Part shown: piece by piece, positions 60,240 to 64,000 of the stretch | Layout: each line of letters begins with the position of its first letter | Numbering within the stretch: the first letter of the stretch is position 1 | Assembly: GCF_002531725.1 (NCBI RefSeq) | Contig: NZ_NWSQ01000019.1 | Location: forward strand, 62,001 to 126,000 | Direction of reading: 5' to 3' | DNA from: Rhizobium sp. L43 | GTDB lineage: Bacteria > Pseudomonadota > Alphaproteobacteria > Rhizobiales > Rhizobiaceae | DNA length: 64,000 bases | Made by a program: the position numbers and the translations under genes | The notes under the pieces: generated by a model | Database searches by the model: none | Told to the model about the DNA's origin: nothing | Seen by the model: only the letters and a program-made list of their open reading frames with translations

Positions 60240-60353
60240 ACGTGAATTCTTCGCCGTTCTGCTTCGTTATTCTGTCATGCAAATCACCTATCTGCTTGCG
60301 CATTGACAGCGCCTGAAGTCATCGGCGCTCCTTTCCTTGATGGAGGAAATCGC

Positions 60354-61061
60354 ATGCGCTATGCCATTTGCTTCACGCCTCCGGCAAGCGACCCGCTATC
60401 GCTCGTGGCCGCCAATTGGCTTGGCCGAAACGTGTTTTCTGGCGATGCGACGGAGCCTCCGGCCATTCGCGGCCTCGGCATCCATGAGATCGCCTTCCAC
60501 ACGGCCGTGCCGCGGCGCTATGGTTTTCACGGTGTTTTGAAAGCGCCGTTCCACCTTTCCTCCGACATGTCGGAATCTCAACTCCTGCGCGATCTTATGC
60601 GTTTCTCCGGAACTGTCCTTCCCTTCCGGATGCCGCGTCTCGAAGTCGCCAGGCTCGGCAATTTCTACAGCCTGCTGCCGAATATCCCTTGTGAGCAGAT
60701 CCAGTATCTGGCCTCGGCGATGGTGCAGGAATTCGATCGTTTCCGCGCGCCGCTCAGCGAAGCCGAGATCGAGCGTAGCGATCCGGACGGGTTGTCGGCA
60801 GCGCAGTTCGCCAATCTGCATCGCTGGGGCAATCCTTACGTGATGGAGGAGTTCCGCTTCCACATGCCTGTGACGGGCCCGATCAACGCGATCGACATGC
60901 CGCGCATCGAGCCGGCGCTGCGGACGATCTTCGAGCCTGTGCTGAGAGAGCCGATCATGGTTTCGAACGTGGCGCTGATGATCGAGGAGGGCACCGGCGG
61001 CCCCTTCCGCGTTCATTCGCTGCATCCGATGGGCAAGGTCAGCGCGCGCAAGATCGCCTGA
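60354..61061 (+). CDS. DUF1045 protein, 2H phosphoesterase-like
   Basis: Protein of 235 residues; the ATG at 60354 follows GGAGGAAATCGC. Two histidine motifs of 2H phosphoesterases are visible: YGFHGVLKAPFHLS and EFRFHMPVTGPI. DUF1045 members often sit in phosphonate (phn) clusters. Here the gene precedes a ureide operon, 113 bases from puuE. A role in cyclic or phosphoribosyl phosphate hydrolysis is possible but unproven. Confidence 0.8.
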   Translation: MRYAICFTPPASDPLSLVAANWLGRNVFSGDATEPPAIRGLGIHEIAFHTAVPRRYGFHGVLKAPFHLSSDMSESQLLRDLMRFSGTVLPFRMPRLEVARLGNFYSLLPNIPCEQIQYLASAMVQEFDRFRAPLSEAEIERSDPDGLSAAQFANLHRWGNPYVMEEFRFHMPVTGPINAIDMPRIEPALRTIFEPVLREPIMVSNVALMIEEGTGGPFRVHSLHPMGKVSARKIA

Positions 61062-61174
61062 AGTCCCGTGCGCTAAGGATTTGTTCCATAACGGGAAAAT
61101 TGCGTTGCGCAGTTTCCGTCTCGACATTCCGGCTGCGGATGATACCGTTCCTCGTCTTTTCAGAAGGTGATTTG

Positions 61175-62098
61175 ATGGTATCCGAGACTTATCCGCGCAA
61201 TCTGGTCGGCTACGGGCGTCAGACGCCCGATCCGAAATGGCCGGACGAGGCACGCATCGCCGTGCAGTTCGTCATCAATTACGAAGAGGGGGGCGAAAGC
61301 TCGATCCTCGACGGCGACCCGGCTTCCGAAAACCTGCTGTCGGAGATCGTCGGTGCGGCCGCCTGGCCGGGACAGCGCAATCTCAACATGGAATCGATCT
61401 ATGAATACGGTTCGCGCGCCGGTTTCTGGCGGCTCTGGCGGATGTTCACCGATCTCAAGGTGCAGGCGACCGTCTACGGCGTGACGCTGGCAATGGCCCG
61501 CAACCCGGAAGCCGTCGCGGCGATGAAGGAGGCCGGCTGGGAGATCGCCAGCCATGGCTACCGCTGGCTGGAATATAAGGATTTTCCGGAAGATCTGGAG
61601 CGCAAGCATATCCTCGAAGCCGTGCGCCTGCACACCGAACTCACCGGCGAGCGGCCCTACGGCATGTATCAGGGCAAGCCTTCCGACAATACGCTGCGGC
61701 TGGTGCAGGAGGAGGGCGGTTTCCTCTACTCCTCCGATTCCTATGCCGATGACCTGCCTTTCTGGGTCAAGGGCGTCGACGGGAAACCTTTCCTGATCAT
61801 CCCCTATACACTCGAAACCAACGACATGCGGTTTGCAACGCCGCAGGGTTTCAACGCCGGCGACCAGTTCTTCACCTATCTGAAGGATGCCTTCGACACG
61901 CTCTATGAGGAAGGCAAAGCGGGCAGCCCGAAGATGATGTCGGTCGGCCTGCATTGCCGCCTCGTCGGGCGCCCGGGTCGGGCGGCGGCGCTGAAACGCT
62001 TCATCGAATATGTGCTGAAGCACGACAAGGTCTGGATCCCGCGCCGCATCGAGATCGCCGAGCATTGGCACAAGCACCATCAGCCGGACGCGCTCTGA
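61175..62098 (+). CDS. puuE: Allantoinase PuuE (polysaccharide-deacetylase fold)
   Basis: Protein of 307 residues from the ATG at 61175 (AGAAGGTG upstream). Signatures: WPDEARIAVQFVINYEEGGE, SASHGYRWLEY-type block (EIASHGYRWLEYKDF) and SVGLHCRLVGRPGR. PuuE opens the allantoin ring to allantoate without the usual amidohydrolase metal centre. First gene of puuE-uraD-HEPN-allA-hiuH; its stop overlaps uraD (TGATG). Confidence 0.92.
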   Translation: MVSETYPRNLVGYGRQTPDPKWPDEARIAVQFVINYEEGGESSILDGDPASENLLSEIVGAAAWPGQRNLNMESIYEYGSRAGFWRLWRMFTDLKVQATVYGVTLAMARNPEAVAAMKEAGWEIASHGYRWLEYKDFPEDLERKHILEAVRLHTELTGERPYGMYQGKPSDNTLRLVQEEGGFLYSSDSYADDLPFWVKGVDGKPFLIIPYTLETNDMRFATPQGFNAGDQFFTYLKDAFDTLYEEGKAGSPKMMSVGLHCRLVGRPGRAAALKRFIEYVLKHDKVWIPRRIEIAEHWHKHHQPDAL

Positions 62099-62598
62099 TG
62101 CTGTCGCGCGAGGATTTTGTCTCCCGCTTCGGCGGCGTCTTCGAACATTCGCCTTTTATCGCCGAGCGTGCTTATGACGCCGGCAGCGTGACCGAGCCGC
62201 TGACGGCATCAGGCGTACATGCGGCCCTTACGTCCGCCTTCCGCGCGGCAAGCCGCGAGGAAAGTCTCGGTGTGCTCAACGCTCACCCCGATCTTGCCGG
62301 GCGCTTGGCAATATCAGGCGAACTCACCGAAGACAGCCGCAAGGAGCAGTCCGGCGCCGGTCTCGACCGGCTGAGCCCAGCCGAGCACGCCCGCTTCACC
62401 GAACTCAATTCGGCCTATGTCGAAAAATTCGGCTTTCCCTTCATCATTGCGGTCAAGGGGCTCGGCAAGGGCGATATCCTGTCGGCCTTCGAAACACGAA
62501 TCGGCAATGGCCGCGACGAAGAATTTGCGACCGCGACGGCGCAGGTCGAAAAGATCGCGCTGCTGCGACTGACATCGATGCTGCCGGAGGCCGAATGA
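62098..62598 (+). CDS. uraD: OHCU decarboxylase UraD
   Basis: Protein of 166 residues. UraD motifs: SRFGGVFEHSPFIAERAYD with the catalytic His, LGVLNAHPDLAGRLAISGEL and EQSGAGLDRLSPAEHARFTE. It decarboxylates 2-oxo-4-hydroxy-4-carboxy-5-ureidoimidazoline to S-allantoin, just before PuuE in the pathway. The start overlaps puuE by one base and the stop overlaps the next gene by four. Confidence 0.93.
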   Translation: MLSREDFVSRFGGVFEHSPFIAERAYDAGSVTEPLTASGVHAALTSAFRAASREESLGVLNAHPDLAGRLAISGELTEDSRKEQSGAGLDRLSPAEHARFTELNSAYVEKFGFPFIIAVKGLGKGDILSAFETRIGNGRDEEFATATAQVEKIALLRLTSMLPEAE

Positions 62599-62957
62599 AA
62601 GAGCGGCGCGCAATCGACTATCTCAACGAGATGTATGAGGCGGCATCCGAGGCGCTGTCTTTCGTCGGCGGAATGGATGGGGCGGCCTTCGCCGGAGACA
62701 AGCTCACCTTCAAAGCGGTTGCCTTTTGTCATTTCACCATAGGCGCCGCGGCGTCCCGCCTGCTGGTGACCCACCCGGAATTTGCCAGCGAGCATCCCGA
62801 TCTGCCCTGGACAAAAATCTGCGGCACGGGCAACCGTATCCTCGAAGACGTCTTCGATCTCAATCCTTCGGACATGTGGGAGGCGACATATCGCACGCTG
62901 CCGGAGCTTCTTTCCGGGATCGATGCCGTCCGTAACTGGCATGCTCAAGGCGAGTGA
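62595..62957 (+). CDS. HepT-like (DUF86/HEPN) protein inside the ureide operon
   Basis: Protein of 120 residues, helical. RAIDYLNEMYEAASEALSFV, LTFKAVAFCHFTIGAAASRL and LPWTKICGTGNRILEDVFDL match the DUF86/HepT layout, where Rx4-6HxY is the RNase motif. Here the site reads GTGNRILEDVFD, lacking the His and Tyr, so toxin-type RNase activity is unlikely. No MntA nucleotidyltransferase partner is adjacent. ATGA and GTGA overlaps on both sides show full membership of the operon. Confidence 0.65.
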   Translation: MKERRAIDYLNEMYEAASEALSFVGGMDGAAFAGDKLTFKAVAFCHFTIGAAASRLLVTHPEFASEHPDLPWTKICGTGNRILEDVFDLNPSDMWEATYRTLPELLSGIDAVRNWHAQGE

Positions 62958-63463
62958 AACCATTGCCCGAATTTCTCGACATTCGCCCGCTCACCAGATC
63001 CAGCTTCGCTTCCTTCGGCGAGGTGATCGAGGCCGATCCGGCCTCGATGCGGCTGATCAATGGCGGCACGACGGAGCGTTTCCATGCCTTGGCCGTAGCC
63101 GAAGCGACGGGCGAGGGCGCGCGCGTCATCATCAATCTCTTCCGCGGTCAGCCGCGCAGCTTTCCCTATGCGGTCGACATGATGGAGCGCCATCCCTTCG
63201 GCAGCCAGAGTTTCTCGCCGGTTTCGGGCCGCCCTTTCCTCGTCGTCGTCTCCGAGGACGAGAACGGGCGTCCTGCCCGGCCTGAGGTGTTTCTGGCGCG
63301 CGGGGATCAGGGCGTAAACTACCGCCGCAACGTCTGGCATCATCCGCTGATGGCGCTCGGCGAACCCTCGGATTTTCTGGTCGTCGACCGCGACGGGCCT
63401 GATAATAATCTGGAGGAATTCTTCTTCGAAACCTCCTTCGTCATCAACGAGCCAACCCCATGA
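62954..63463 (+). CDS. allA: Ureidoglycolate lyase AllA
   Basis: Protein of 169 residues with a GTG start overlapping the previous stop. AllA family blocks: FASFGEVIEADPASMRLINGG, HPFGSQSFSPVSGRPFLVVV, GVNYRRNVWHHPLMALGEPS and FLVVDRDGPDNNLEEFFFE. It splits ureidoglycolate to glyoxylate and urea, the end of allantoin breakdown. Four-base overlap with hiuH. Confidence 0.92.
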   Translation: MKPLPEFLDIRPLTRSSFASFGEVIEADPASMRLINGGTTERFHALAVAEATGEGARVIINLFRGQPRSFPYAVDMMERHPFGSQSFSPVSGRPFLVVVSEDENGRPARPEVFLARGDQGVNYRRNVWHHPLMALGEPSDFLVVDRDGPDNNLEEFFFETSFVINEPTP

Positions 63464-63816
63464 CCGGATTGACCACGCATGTTCTCGATACCGCTCTCGG
63501 CAAGCCGGCCGCAGGCCTGAGGATCGATCTTTTCCAGCTCGACGGGGATATCCGCAGACATCTGAAGACGGTCGAGACCAATGCCGATGGCCGGGTCGAC
63601 GGCGGTCCGATTCTCGTCGGTGAAAATTTCCACGTGGGAATCTACGAACTCGTTTTCCACGTCGGCGATTATCTGCGCGGAAATGGTACGCCGCTGCCGC
63701 ATCCGGCCTTCCTCGATCTCGTGCCGATCCGCTTCGGCATCGCCGACGTCACGGCGCATTACCATGTGCCGCTGCTGATTTCGCCTTACGGTTATTCCAC
63801 TTATCGAGGAAGCTGA
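63460..63816 (+). CDS. hiuH: 5-Hydroxyisourate hydrolase (transthyretin-like)
   Basis: Protein of 118 residues. Family signatures: LTTHVLDTALGKPAAGLRID with the catalytic His, the Arg in NADGRVDGG, and the invariant C-terminal SPYGYSTYRGS. It hydrolyses 5-hydroxyisourate, the product of urate oxidation, to OHCU for UraD. So urate-to-glyoxylate steps three to five are encoded together; urate oxidase and allantoate hydrolase are not in the window. Confidence 0.95.
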   Translation: MTGLTTHVLDTALGKPAAGLRIDLFQLDGDIRRHLKTVETNADGRVDGGPILVGENFHVGIYELVFHVGDYLRGNGTPLPHPAFLDLVPIRFGIADVTAHYHVPLLISPYGYSTYRGS

Positions 63817-64000
63817 ATGAGGTTTGCAGCAATCGCCGACATCCACGGCAACCATCTGGCGCTCCAAGCGGTGCTTGCCGATATCCGCGCTGAGGGCATC
63901 GAGGAGATCGTCAATCTCGGCGATTTCTTCAGCGGGCCGCTGGAGGCCGGCCGGACAGCCGATATCCTCATGCCGCTTGGCCTGATCTCGGTTTGCGGCA
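63817..64000 (+). CDS. Metallophosphoesterase, 3' end outside window
   Basis: Sixty-one codons before the window ends. MRFAAIADIHGNHLALQAVL holds the DxHxN metal motif, and EEIVNLGDFFSGPLEAG holds GD. YfcE/serine-threonine phosphatase-like calcineurin-fold enzyme. It starts directly after the hiuH stop, so it may belong to the same transcript. Confidence 0.85.
   Translation, partial: MRFAAIADIHGNHLALQAVLADIRAEGIEEIVNLGDFFSGPLEAGRTADILMPLGLISVCG

Noticed and set aside
1..64000. CRISPR array or rRNA operon
   Set aside because: No regularly spaced short repeats and no rRNA-like sequence were seen; the repeats present are intergenic palindromes and a tandem gene duplication.

Overview
The window is GC-rich alphaproteobacterial DNA, most likely from a Rhizobium of the etli/leguminosarum group. 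This rests on the gbpR-chvE-gguABC cluster, an IdhA-type inositol dehydrogenase, rhizobial intergenic palindromes, an alphaproteobacterial-type LexA box and many TTG/GTG starts. The placement is inference from gene content; no database search was possible.

Left part (1-28 kb) is a patchwork accessory region. It holds two family-2 glycosyltransferases and a UDP-glucuronate-decarboxylase-like SDR. Next come a cyclase/TolB/TPR/rhodanese fusion, a DUF882 peptidase, an O-acyltransferase and a tandemly duplicated SASA-type esterase. A second leucyl-tRNA synthetase follows, preceded by what reads as a complete leucine leader-peptide attenuator. Then there is an orphan PrlF antitoxin, and a LexA-box operon with an SRAP (HMCES/YedK) gene and a nuclease gene. 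An ATP-dependent DNA ligase is divergent from that operon. A frameshifted SIR2-like gene, divergent from an unrecognised gene, closes the region, which ends at tRNA-Arg(CCG). The region is rich in decay: a deleted DUF882 copy, a ligase tail, a YhaV/DUF1515 chimera and several one-base frameshifts.

Middle part (28-45 kb) is sugar metabolism. A xylose-type ABC system (xylF-xylH-xylG) is divergent from a ROK regulator, with a 9-bp-arm palindrome between them. The inositol dehydrogenase comes next. Then gbpR is divergent from chvE-gguA-gguB-gguC, an aldehyde dehydrogenase and an IlvD/Edd sugar-acid dehydratase. Together these supply sugar import and the lower, non-phosphorylated L-arabinose pathway to 2-oxoglutarate. 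Strong hairpins follow both binding-protein genes.

Right part (45-64 kb) looks like ordinary chromosome. It has a Phd/VapC pair, an ATP-grasp/alpha-E/transglutaminase trio, a DMT exporter, a DEAD-box helicase, a HEAT-repeat protein of the DNA-alkylation-repair type and a large hybrid histidine kinase. A ParDE pair follows, then the two halves of MnmC as separate divergent genes. The window ends in a tightly overlapping purine-ureide operon (puuE-uraD-HEPN-like-allA-hiuH) and the start of a metallophosphoesterase gene.
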